The notes under the pieces: model-generated | Told to the model about the DNA's origin: nothing | Databases searched by the model: none | Seen by the model: the letters and a program-made list of their open reading frames with translations, nothing else | Assembly: GCA_020746105.1 (NCBI GenBank) | Contig: CM036618.1 | Coordinates: forward strand, 3,612,501 to 3,676,500 | Reading direction: 5' to 3' | Source: Trogon surrucura | Lineage: Eukaryota; Chordata; Aves; Trogoniformes; Trogonidae | DNA: 64,000 nucleotides | Shown: positions 52,861 to 64,000 of the stretch, in pieces | How positions within the stretch are numbered: position 1 is the first letter of the stretch | Layout: each line of letters starts with the position of its first letter | Translations under genes and position numbers: made by a program

Positions 52861-55800
52861 AAAGTCAATGCCGTCAAGTAGTTGGAGGGACGCAATAAAA
52901 CAGTGGTGCCGCAGGATTTTTAGGACCCAATTCCTTCAGCTTTGATGTCTGCAAGCTGATTTAACTTGTGGCTGATAATTTGAGGGGTCTGATACATAAA
53001 ACAGGGAGCTGTGATTGATAATTTCAGAGCTATGTTCACAGCTCCTCTGAAATTACTGCTTTGGTTGCAATGCCAGCGGAATGGGACATATACCCATATC
53101 ACCTCCACGAGGGGCATCACTCATGGGTTTCTCAATTCCTTTTTTACTGATGGTTTAAGCAGATATTTAAGGCTGTGAGACCCCACGGCAGAGCTGCAGG
53201 GTTGTGGTTCATCCCGCTGACAGAAGCCAGGTCCACAACCTCCAGCAGATTCATGGGGTGGAATCACTGAAGCTCAAGCTCCAGAGATCCAAAACCATGT
53301 GAGAGCTGCCCACACCCCATGTTGCTCCGTCCAGAGGATGTTTCTGGGATTCATCTTTGCCACAACTCTCCTGTCCTAGCTGCAGAGTAGTTTTCTCTGA
53401 CTCACAGGCTGAAAGATCACAATTGGAAGAAGAGAAAACAAGTTATAAGAAAATGCTAGCAGCTCTAAAAAGCCCCATTTTTGTAATTTTCAAACTTACT
53501 TACCCAAATCTGGGCTGCTATTGAAATATCCATGCTTGGTCAGAGCCTGGCTAGTATTTCTTTATTTGCAACAACAGTCCTGAACGTGTCATTTATATAT
53601 TTAATACGACCCCAATTTTGCAAGCAGCTCTGCCCAGGCGACCTCTCTTTGCCTGTGTCTCATGGGCTGTGGGACTCCCCTGGGTATCCAGGTTGCAGAA
53701 TCCCTATTTCCAGACCTTTGTTCAGTAAATTAATACAGAATCAAGAGAAGAGCTTTGTAGTGGGAGTTACTACAGTTCTCAGCCAGGCTCATAGAAATCA
53801 CGTTTGTGTTTTCACTTGCCAATTATTTTGTGAGCTGTAGAGTCCTAAAACAGAAAAAAAAAACACCCAAAGACCTCTTCAGCACCAGGGTATGAATGCC
53901 TTTATTCTTTTTGAATTTGATGTAGGAAGCATCTCTGTGCTGCCTAAAGGAGCAGGCAGGGTAGCAGGGGTTGCTGGAGAGGATATCGAAGTAATGGGTG
54001 CTGCAGAGACATGTCACAGCATCTATCACACGTGGGATGGTCCCATGTCCTAGCAGAGAGCCACATGCCCTTTTTTATCACAGATTCCCCCTCCAAGTTA
54101 GTTATGAATACTTAAGTCCCAATCCCTCTCCCATTTTACACATACTTATTTACTTAAAGTATACTCTGACACCTAGTGCTATCGCCTCTGGCAAAGCCTT
54201 CTGTTTTAAATCAAAGCTGCTAAATAGCTTTATACAGAGAGAAGGAAGCTGATCTCAGGACTGGATTTTTGCTTCAAGTGTCTTCGAGCTAATAAGGTCG
54301 AATGTCAGGGCTCTCCTTTCACAAGTAAAACCAGTCCCAATCCTCCAAAACCCTACAGGAACAGACACAGCCAAAGCCCTTGAAAGTAAGCGGAGATCTT
54401 TTGATTGACTTGTCTTGGCTCCAAGAAAGGGAAGTTTCAGGGTAAATCTAGAGAAATGCCTGAGGGTCCCCAAAATGTGAGTATTTAAGGGCGTGATACT
54501 ACAGGGACACACGGGAATAGTCACCTTGCCCTTTCTGTAGGATAGACCACATTGTGGCACGTAACCCAGATGGTCTTGAGAGGTGATGTGGCATCACGTG
54601 GAGTCACCAGACCTACAAGGTATCTCGAGAGAGGACAAGTTTGCATTGCTCCGCGAGGCCAGCCAAAGACAGGGACACATCTTCATCTCCTCACACTGTC
54701 TGCAAGCCTCCAAGATACCTTGGTGGAGGATGCAGAGGGAAAAACCATCGCTTTAACTAGTTGTGAGACCCCTGGAGATGGAGGCACAATGTTGTGGGTT
54801 CCTCTTCCAATGGTTCCAGTGGTTCCAATCACTTCCTGAGTGATTGAACAAACAAGTTTGGGGCAGTAGGTTCAAAGATCTGAACAGAGACAGGAGGATG
54901 CTTGCTGTCTAAACCTTCCAAAAGCAATGTGGACCCCAGAGCCAAAGAGGAATGTGACTGGGAGCTGGTCCCCTCATTCAGAGGGGAACACTTCCTATTC
55001 CCAGGCTCTCACTGCTGGGGAAGACAAGGGGCTCAGGGAGATCAGGGAACTGCGAAGGGAACTGCTATGCACTCTACGACAGCATTCACTGATTTTAAAG
55101 TATTTTCTCTCTCCCTGGCCATCAAGGTCACTGATGCTGAAGCAGGATCTGCAATTGTTAGAAAATACTTTTCTGTACAGCAAAACCTCTCCTAATCCCC
55201 ATGGACAGTAGAGCCGAGGAGGTGGGTGTTCCTGGCAGCGAGAGGTGATGCTTTCACAAAACACCAGCCAGGAACATGTTAAGAGGAGGCGACTCTGCTT
55301 AGGAAAAGGGGGGTTGATTCCTGAGGACCTGGTGAGGCTGGAAAAAAAGGCTCCTGCCCGCTGCAGAGCTGCCAGGATCAGAGCTTTAGGCTTGCTGCCC
55401 ACTGCAGCGTGCTCTCCCCAGTGCTTGCACCTCCTTCCCTGCAGAACGAAGCTCCTTGGGGCCAGCAAATCCTGTGGGCAGCGACTGGGAACGCTGGGGT
55501 CCACCCCAGCCTTGCACGGGACCATCACAGACCTGGGACTTTACGTTGAGCAGCTCGTAAAGTCCTGCTTGTCTGGAGGGGTCAAAGGCATCCCCAGAGC
55601 AAAGCATCCGACGCGGCGGCTTCGCACGAGGGTTGAGACTGTCGTCTTCGTTTTTTGCCATCCGTTTGAGAAGAAGGAGCTGAGAATTGGGTGAGCGCCT
55701 GCGAAATCCTGGAAGAACAGCTTCAGATCCCGGCTATTTTTAGTTTCGCAGAAGCTGCGCATACATTAGCGAGGGCCTGCCTTCCTCTCCCCGTGCGCAC

Positions 55801-57547
55801 GGCTCTGAGAAATCACACAGCGTCCTCCCAGACTGCCAGGAAAGACTTTAACCCTTGTCGCCTCACCACAGTCCAGCTGCACCGTGGTAAGGACTCTGAC
55901 GGCGAGCAGAAAAGGGGCTGGAAAGGCCATTTTGGATCTAGGCAGGTAGAAGAAGAACTGTGGAGGTTTTTCCGAACAGCATCGTTCTGTCTGGTGGGAG
56001 GAGCAGGGATCTTTGGTATTAGCTGGGGACTGGAAGAGAATTCCAGCATAGAAATGGCACCTGACTCCCATCACTGTCTGGGAACGGGCTGAGAGGGGCA
56101 GGGAGGAGTTCAGAGCATTTGCAGGACTCAAGAGTCGATGCCTCAACTCCAAATGACCTTTTGTGATGGACAAGACGAATGCCATTCATGAACCATCACG
56201 TGTCACCTTCAATGCACCCACCATGAGATACTTCATCAAAACCTACATCTTTTATCCACATAATCTCCTGGGAAACAAGACTTTATCACCCTACAGGCTC
56301 TTTGGGTGCTTGGTGTCACATCCCCTTCCACCCACCGCCTGTGTCTTCACCGGTCCAGACACACCAGGAAAACCCACAAAGGGCCCATAAAGGGAATAAG
56401 TCCAGGGATGGGGGCAATGACATCACAAGCTCGCTGAAACGCCCGATGACTTTCAACACACTATTCCCAGAAAATAACTGCAACGTTTATTTCCTCCTTC
56501 ACGAGAGGAGGAAAAGCGATGCCCGCGCGAGGTGCAGGCGGACGCGATCTCTGCGCTTCACACCCCCGGCGCACGCTGCCCCTGCACTTTAACATTTTCC
56601 AGCTCTTTAATATTTATTACCTCTGCTGCTTTGTATTACTCATCAGCTATTCCTGGCCAGAGGAAATGTACTAGCGGGTTCCAAGGCGCGTTCGGACTCT
56701 GTTCTTTAAGGGGGCTGTAAGTGCAACAGCAGCCTTGCGAACACGCACACGCATTTGGGCATCGCCGTCTCCTGGGGCTTTCGAGGCATCGGGTACAAGA
56801 GAATCAGACGAGCCTCGCCACCCCCTCGCGCTGGCTTTCCAGAGGCTACGAGGATGGAGTAAGCCATCAGGAAAGGAGACACAGCACTTTTGTAAGGTAT
56901 AGGAGCCCTTACCTCAGCGTATTTGTGCTGATCCCTGCACAAACAGCCCTTTCACCCCTCAGCATGCTTCGGAAGTTCACGTGAGCATCCTTCCCTGCTT
57001 TTCTTGCAGTTATTTTACATGTCTCCTCCCAGCCCTGTGATTAACCACAAGCCTGCCAGCAGCTTTGCCTAGTTTCAGTATTTCTTTCAGCTGCTGAGGG
57101 CTCAGGGGCTCCCAGTAAGGGCATAATACAATGCAGCAAAGCAAGCTAGGCAGGAGCCTACGGGTGGCTGCACTCACACCCGTTTCATTTAATAAGCAAC
57201 TCCTAATTAAGACTGATTCTAAACAACATGACAAAGAGCACTACTTCCTAGCGGTCACATTCAGGAGAAGAAACAGCCCAGGTATGGTATTACCCAGTAT
57301 TGCAGCAATCTTTTCTTTTTTTCCTCTTCTTCTACTAGTTTAAAAGGAGCCTTCTGCTTGGAGCTTAATAGAAGTGAAGCCACCTGACCACGTCCTTGTT
57401 CCACCTCCCTCCGGGTAGAGCTGAGTCTTCTCATGCTGGTGGACAGTTTATCCAAGTGACACAAATGCAGTCACGGGAGCATTTTAGCAGCAGAGCAGCT
57501 TCTGGCCTGCGAGGTACGGGATCCCGCAGCCCAGCCCAAGGGACCAA

Positions 57548-57635
57548 TGTTCATGCACAGTTAGGTGCAGAAATGGAGACAGTGAGGTTAAGTGATTGTC
57601 CCCGAGCTAGTGGGGGAAATCAGCGTGGGGGCTGG
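57548..57635 (+). mobile_element. Possible MIR-type fragment
   Basis: AGAAATGGAGACAGTGAGGT, TAAGTGATTGTCCCCGAGCT and AGTGGGGG loosely follow the MIR words ACTGAGGCACAGAGAGGTTAA and CTTGCCCAAGGTC. Confidence 0.4.
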
Positions 57636-57685
57636 TGATTTTTAATTAGAATAGCATAGCAGAGACTAGCACAGCATAAAACAGA

Positions 57686-57850
57686 GAACAGAATAGAATA
57701 GAATAGAATAGAATAGAATAGAATAGAATAGAATAGAATAGAATAGAATAGAATAGAGTTGGATGGGAGCTACAATGATCGTCCAGTCCAACTGCCAATA
57801 TTCAGGAGGTCCTTGTCTCCCCGTCCCTGCTGGATGGACTTCTTGTCTCC
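57686..57850 (-). mobile_element. CR1-type fragment with (GAATA)13 tail
   Basis: One GAACA and 13 perfect GAATA units (57691-57755) are followed by GAGTTGGATGGGAGCTACAA and TGATCGTCCAGTCCAACTGC, a reversed CR1 3' end. On the gene strand the tail reads (ATTCT)n. The element is sense to XKR6. Confidence 0.88.
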
Positions 57851-58940
57851 TTTTGGAAGTGCAAGGTGCATGCCTAATACGGAAGAAAACAAAGCTTTTC
57901 GTCTTCATGCACGTCCTTTCGACCTCCTGCTACTCAAAATGCTTCCCCAGCCCAGCTGAATGCCTCCTGCATGCCTGATACAGCCAACGCAGCTGCCCTG
58001 CACTGCGCGGAGGATGTTTGCATTAACATTGACTATCGTAAATGCTTAGAGGAGATATATCCCAGAAGCACCAATAAATTGCTGAACGCATTGATCTAGA
58101 CGTGACTCAGGAGTCACCACTGAATAATCTCTTTAGGCACCTTCCTCTGGCTGAGCCCGGGCAGAGTTTCTGCTCTCATCAGCAAAGCACTGGAGGTCTC
58201 TTCCATCTTGCACTTCTCCAGGGGAAGGCCAGCTTAAATGACACGTGGGGGCTATTGATTTCTGTAATGAATGAATGGATTTTCCCCTCCTGTGCTCACA
58301 CCCCCTCCCTCTCCCGTGGAATAATTCAGCAGCTCTGTCATTTACTGCCCAAATGCTTCTCTGAAGTGCAAACGTGAAGCCTTTCCCTGCTGGCACTGCA
58401 CGCTGTCTCCAAAGCCCTGACCTTGGCTCCTCTGTTTTCTCCTGCCTTCTCTGAACTTGCAGAGCATTGCCTCCTGGAGGGAGGATTTAACCTTGTGCAG
58501 AGAGGCAAGGATCCCAGGCTATGGAGAACAAGGAAGTTTTCCTCCCAAGAAGGAAGGTGTGTGGCTAGAGTGGTTGGGTAAGCTCAGGCTGTGTGTCAGA
58601 TGCTGCAGAATTGGCTGGGAAAGGTTGTGCAGACGCCTGTTGGGATGGGCCCGGAAGAGATTCCTGTACTCTAGGGATCTGCTTTTAAACAGAAGCAGAG
58701 CAGATGTTGTGGCCGTCAGGGAGCTGAACAAAATACAGCTGGGGATTTTGCAGTTAGGGGTTGAAGCAAAAGAAACCCGGTGTACACTGAAGTCAGCTGA
58801 GAGGCAAAGGGATGTCCTTTGGCTACAAGGAGTCTCATTGCTAGCTCCAAAAGTCCTTTCTGCTTGCCTCCCCCAGCTCCTCACTAGGTAACTCCCTCCC
58901 ATCATCTGTTTCTCCTCCACCAGGCCTCCATAGCTTATCT

Positions 58941-59040
58941 GAACAGAACAGAACAGAACAGAACAGAATAGAATAGAATAGAATAGAATAGAATAGAATA
59001 GAATAGAATAGAATAGTTTCAGTTGGAATTGTCTCCTGCT
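58941..59040 (-). mobile_element. (GAACA)5(GAATA)10 tract with short CR1 remnant
   Basis: The pentanucleotide tract spans 58941-59015. It is followed by GTTTCAGTTGGAATTGTC, the start of a reversed CR1 3' end that soon loses similarity. It is the same tail type as the copy 1.2 kb away. Confidence 0.85.
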
Positions 59041-59759
59041 CTTGAGACCCTGTTCTTCACATTGTCCCACACTCAACTGATCTGTCCTTCCTGCATCCTG
59101 CTGCCCCTGTTGGCACAGCTTAGGGGAATTGCTCTGCTGCCGAGGGATGTGCCAGCTACCTGTGCACATATTTGAAAGAGCCCTTTTGCATGCACGGTCC
59201 CCAGGTGCAGCCCAACACTGTCAGCCCTCCTGCCTCTACAAGCCCTACTTTGCCCATCACAGGAGTTAGGACCTCAAACATGATGGGACATAACATGTTC
59301 CCTCCTACATTTGCAGAGGAGATGTTGGAGAGACCTGCCATCAGCAATAGATTTGAACAGGCTCTAAGAGATGTCCTGCCCACAAATCTCAGGTTGCAGA
59401 GCTCAGCATCTCACCTGCCACCTCAGGGAGCTGGGATTTGACATAACCCCTCCGTTGCAAACTCTGAATCTGACTCAGGTTGCCCTTTGCTTCCAAAGCT
59501 AAGCCCTGATCGGTTAAAAAGTTGCTGCTGACTCTAAGCACCTCAGCTGTCAAGTCCTAGTCTAAAACTTGAGGATCCCCTAAGCTACAGACATAGGAGG
59601 GCTTGTCCAACACATGCAACAGGTCTAGGCCACCAAAAGACTCAATATTTCCTCCTCCATCCTCCCCTGCCTCCAACATGCCATCCCATGTGTTGGCCCA
59701 GACCTCAAAATCCAACTAGAACAGTCCCCATGCCCTTTCCTGCCACCCAGGGTGCCCAG

Positions 59760-59880
59760 GTGGGTTCAGACTCCTTCTTGCTGGTTCAAACTCCTTGTAG
59801 GTTCAAATCCCTTCTTGTGGTTTCAAATCCCTTCCTCTGGATTCAAACCTCTTCTTGTGGGTTCAGATCCCTTCTTTGCT
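59760..59880 (+). repeat. 20-base tandem array with B-box-like word
   Basis: Six units start at about 59764, 59784, 59801, 59821, 59841 and 59861 (spacing 20, 17, 20, 20, 20). A rough consensus is GGTTCAAATCCCTTCTTGTG. Variants carry GTTCAGA, TTTCAAA and ATTCAAA. The core GGTTCAAATCC fits the RNA polymerase III B-box pattern. Confidence 0.85.
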
Positions 59881-62061
59881 GAACATGAAGAAGGAGCTTG
59901 ACCTTGGCCATCAAACATCACAGCTGAACCCATTAAGCACCAGCCAAGACAAATGAGGAGACAAAGCTCTCAGATTCCTGTGTCGGGGCTGCTGTGCAGG
60001 ATATCTAACACTTAAACATCTCCTGAGACGCAGCAGCACGTCAGGAAAGCTCTTGCCTGATGGCTCGAAGGGTGTCCCACAGAGGATACTGGCGAGGCTC
60101 GATCCCCTGCAGCTGGAAACACTTCCTGAGCTGCGTGGGGTGGCTGGGTGCCAGGGGGCTGGGTTATAAATACGGTCTCATGTGGACACCCTGTTGGCAA
60201 GAGGATTTTGCAGACTTGAGCCATCCCCAGGCTACGGAGGGAACTAAGCCTCCAGCTTCTACCCACCCTGCCTGCAAGCCTTGCCTCTTCAGGTGACAGC
60301 TAAAAGCAGGACACCAGTCCCACGCTTTTTAATTAAGGCAGCTTTGTGAATTAATCCCTTTTCCCTTGATTTCCTCACTTTTTTTCCCAGGCTGTAAGGA
60401 ATATTTTGTGTCAAATGTTTCCCTCTCCAATATCCCCAAGCCTCTGGGGTGGCCCTAACAGTAGGAGTTTGCTCCAGTTGTTTTGCTCAAATTCATGTGT
60501 CTGAAAATCTTCTCTAAAGCCACTGGAGTAGACCCAAGTGTCCTTGAATGGGATTTCCTTCCTTCCTTCAGCTGTCCAAAAGTGAGATAACTAATTTAAA
60601 CTCATGATCTTGGTTCCATCTTTTAGAGAGAAAGAGAGAGAGAATTCCAGAAAAGCATTCATCCCATCCCGAGATAAGTGTCTGCATCACCTCCCACAGA
60701 TTTCCTGTCTCCTTCCCTTGACTACAGAAGAGTCCAGACAACTAGCTGAGATTTGATGGCTGATGCCAGATGTCTCTCATCAACTTGGCATCACTTTCCT
60801 ATCAGGTGCCTCTCACCTGCTTGCCATCACTTGGATATGCCATTCTGAGGACTCACTTGTGCCGGATGCACGTAATTCCCCATGGAGAAGACTTGTGGGA
60901 CATGGAGATTGGGACAGTGCCAGGGACTACGCCAACACGTAGGAAAGCACTTTCTGGTGGGAAGTAAATTTCACACTAAGATTCGATATGTTTCCATTTG
61001 GCAGCTGAATGAGGAGCTCCCAGAGCTGGCTGGGATATATTTTGTTCCAGCCACCTCTTAACCTGGCCTTCTTTTTCTCTGTGGAGCAAATACGCAGCCT
61101 TGAGAAGATGACACATATTATGAACAGCTCTTGCCTAGAACAGGCTCTGTCCCATAGCTCCCATGTCCTTCCCCACCTGGAGGAGTAGTTTTGCTTTTCA
61201 ATGGAAGTCCCCATGAAGGACAGTCCCATGCATAATCCCTCAGCTGGCTTCTCCCTGAAGAAGCTGGAGACCAGGGGTGAGGCTCACAGGCATCGGGGAC
61301 TGTTTCAGAGGGTATCAAAGATAACCACGGACTGCTAGCAGGATACGAGAAATGCAGAAGACCTGTGCCCTTCTAAACACACAGCTGGGGGTGCACTGGG
61401 ACACCCACAGCATCCTGAATTTGGACAACCCAATGGCGCTCCTGGGTCTCAGCCCAGAGGGACAACCATCCTCTCTACAACCAATCTCCGCCACCAAGCC
61501 AGTCAGAGTCTCCTGACAGAGACAAGAAAGTAGGCTCTCCTCCTCCCCTCGTTATTCATTTCTCCACCCACGCTTTGCTCACGGGGAGCTACCCAGTTTA
61601 TTCGCCTCACGCCCGGAGATCTTGCCCTTCCCTGGCCTCCGTTGGCCACTGCATGCACCGGCTGGAAGAATCCCTCACTGTGAGACTGACAGCAGAGTCT
61701 ACACGTCCCTGCAAGCCACAGCGACCAGGACCCTCTGTCCTTGCAACCTCCAGGGCTGCTAGTCCTCCTGTCACCAGCTATGCCTTTTGACAAAGATGTC
61801 ACTGTTCAGTGCTCAGAAAAGAGATGCAGAATATAAAGGAGTTTTTGGAGCTCGCTCGGTAGGTTTGTAGACAGCAGAGAGTGGTACATGGGCAGAATAT
61901 ATCTCTGTGAACAACCTTTTTTATTAAAGCAGCAAACGGAGAAGGCTGGGAAGCATGAGGGAGGAGGATAGCAGTCATGCAGTAGAGCCAAGACACTGTC
62001 CACAAAGCTTTTTCTCCGATATTGGATCAGCCCTACAAGAAAGTGCAATCTCTTTCCCTTC

Positions 62062-62085
62062 TTTTTTTTTTTTTTTTTTCCCCCC
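62062..62085. repeat. T18-C6 homopolymer tract
   Basis: 18 T (62062-62079) are followed by six C and AG. On the plus strand it looks like a strong splice acceptor, but nothing suggests a plus-strand transcript. Confidence 0.93.
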
Positions 62086-62224
62086 AGTGATCAGTTCCGT
62101 AGGAAGCCAAATCTAATTCACAGATGGTTCCTCAACTCTTGCACCCCATCAACCCTATTTTGAAGTTATTCATAAATAGCTCCTGGTCTCTCCCATTCTG
62201 ACCACTATTTTAGAGATGCTTTAT

Positions 62225-62590
62225 TTGATCAAGGGATAAAGTAACTCACCCCTGGCTGCAACGCAGGGTTGAGAGACCTGGCCGCAGAACCCAGGAGTCC
62301 TGGCTCCCAGGTATCATTGTTATTTATATTATAGCAAAGTTAAAAGGCTTCCGCTGAGATCAGAGTTTGTACAGAGTCCGGTGCACGCACATAGTAAGAG
62401 ACAGTTCTTGCCCTAAAGGATTTACAATATAAACTGACAAGGACAGAAACACGGCAAAGGAAAGGATGTGTTATTAACAGCAGGGGACTAAGGCATTGAG
62501 AGATACGATAAATCGCCTGCGGTCACAGAGGGAGCTTGTGGAAGAGCCAAAACCTGACCTTTGATCTCCCACCGATGCTGCCTTGTCTCA
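62225..62590. mobile_element. Ancient amniote interspersed repeat (MIR/CORE-like)
   Basis: Words such as GAACCCAGGAGTCCTGGCTC, ACACATAGTAAGAGACAGTT-like sequence (GCACATAGTAAGAGACAGTT), CCCTAAAGGATTTACAATAT and CACAGAGGGAGCTTGTGG recall old repeats that are abundant in turtles and crocodilians. I cannot name the family. Two adjacent copies may be present (about 62225-62310 and 62315-62590). Confidence 0.55.
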
Positions 62591-63365
62591 GCCATCGGGG
62601 AAGGTGGATGCCGGGAATCTGGGTTAGTCGGGAACTTTGCTGATGGTTCAGGTGAAGCCTCAAAAAACAGGTCAACACAAATGTGTTCTTTCCCCTGTCA
62701 CATCCCTTTTTCTGCGTGATGGAGAGGCAAGAGTGAAGTCCCCTCTGATACCGCCATGCCCAGTGTCATCGTGATCCTACCAGCTGGCTTTATGTCACCC
62801 AGACAGGTCCCCTCCAAGCTCTATTAAAATGGTCAGGGATAAGGCTGATAAATCAGTCCAGGTACCTCTACAGAAAGGAAGATGAAGTTGAAATCACTTT
62901 TCCTCAGGGCAAAATTGCCTGAACAGGCAGGTTTTGGGGGACACCTGCTTGAAAGAGTGACTCTCAGCAAGTTTGCCATGTTGGGCACAACACCGTGCTA
63001 AGACTCCAGCGAGACCTGTTGATCATTTCTGAGTCTTGTCAGGACATTTCAAAGCACAGTGAGATTATCCCACCCTTCTATGCACACATACCCTACAACT
63101 CCATGCCTAAATGTCTGTGAGAAATCATATGAAGACAAATAAATTAACTCTGTTTACTTAAGCAGAATCCAGTACTACTTTTTCAGAGATCTGGCCTCTG
63201 GCATCAACTCCTTGGCCATTAGCCTACCAAAGCTCCTTGAGTGGATTTGAAACGTAGAAGTGGTACAAAGGATGTTTATAACGAACAGCTATTCAGCGGA
63301 ACCCCCAGATCTGAAGAGTTTAAGATAAGGTATGGAAGGACATGATTTCAGTTGACAAGCACCAG

Positions 63366-63562
63366 TATAGAATCACAGAATAACAGAATCGTAGAATCAT
63401 TTAGGCTGGAAAAGGTCATCAAACCCAACCATTAACCCAGCACTTCCAGGCCCACCACTAAACCATGTCCCTGAGCATGACATCTACATGTCTTTTACAT
63501 CCTTCCAGCGATGGTGACTCCACCGCTTCCCTGGGCAGCCTGTTCCAGTGTTTGACAACCTA
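63366..63562 (-). mobile_element. CR1 LINE, 3' end (about 200 bases)
   Basis: TAGAATCACAGAATAACAGA is followed by GTAGAATCATTTAGGCTGGA, CCCAACCATTAACCCAGCAC, CACTAAACCATGTCCCTGAG and CCCTGGGCAGCCTGTTCCAG. It is a distinct CR1 subfamily from the 38 and 41 kb copies and is sense to XKR6. Confidence 0.94.
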
Positions 63563-64000
63563 GTTTAGGTTTTTACCTTAACAGATCTGGCCCTGTGTCT
63601 CATTTAGCTACTAATTGTCAATCAGCTCAGTTTTGGCCCCAAAGTAACTCAAACTCGTTACCTGTCCAGAAACTGTAATAGTCAGATCTGCAGGGGAGAA
63701 AGAAAGAGGCAGGGAAAAAGCATGGTGGGGTTCAGGTTTGGACTCTTCAGATGTGGCAAACACCAAGAAAAATGGCAACCAAAAAACCCCACCAAAATAG
63801 TGTTTTCAGCAGTTAGTGCTGTTCTTTTTAACAAAACTAAATGTCAAGTCCTACTGAGACAACTTATAATTTCAATTGCTGAGTGACACCGTGTAGGAGA
63901 GAAAACAGAAACAGAGAAATACGTAGGACTGTATCTGCACGCTCATGGCTATGCCCCAACATCCCAAGTCCATACTAGATACTCTGTGGCAATTACACGG

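Noticed and set aside
62062..62087. Strong plus-strand splice acceptor (T18C6AG)
   Set aside because: A homopolymer tract by itself is weak evidence. No plus-strand exon or reading frame follows.

Overview
The window looks like bird nuclear DNA. It holds one recognisable protein gene, the 3' half of XKR6 (XK-related protein 6), on the minus strand. The main evidence for a bird is many truncated CR1 LINE copies ending in the avian tail (ATTCTATG)n. Very old MIR-type SINE remnants and a compact XKR6 intron (about 23 kb) agree with this. The species cannot be told from the sequence.

Layout. Bases 20381-21345 (minus) are the terminal coding exon of XKR6 with its stop codon. Bases 44422-44618 (minus) are the preceding 197-base exon. 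The two join in frame through a phase-1 intron (21346-44421) with good splice signals. The first coding exon, encoding roughly 250 residues in the mammalian protein, and the promoter must lie beyond base 64000, so 44619-64000 is intron 1. Below 20380 comes 3' UTR of unknown length and then 3' flank. That part is poor in CR1, rich in homopolymer and simple repeats, and carries two CpG-dense patches (about 18.5-18.8 kb and 19.45-19.71 kb) and a 77-base minisatellite (5.45-5.82 kb).

Repeats. CR1 copies lie at about 9.8, 25.2, 26.3-28.3, 37.9, 40.9-41.7 (one copy nested in another), 45.0, 49.1, 49.8, 52.6, 57.7, 58.9 and 63.4 kb. All copies in intron 1 run in the XKR6 sense direction, whereas four of the five in intron 2 run antisense. 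Two (GAATA)n tracts read as (ATTCT)n on the sense strand. A 20-base tandem array at 59.76-59.88 kb carries repeated tRNA B-box-like words. MIR/CORE-type SINE remnants are seen at 8.4, 13.6, 25.1, 43.9 and probably 47.0 and 62.2-62.6 kb.

I see no second protein-coding gene, no RNA gene that I can defend, and nothing like a CRISPR array, operon or novel multi-gene system. Most other open frames are short and lack recognisable protein features, or come from the minisatellite and CR1 copies.
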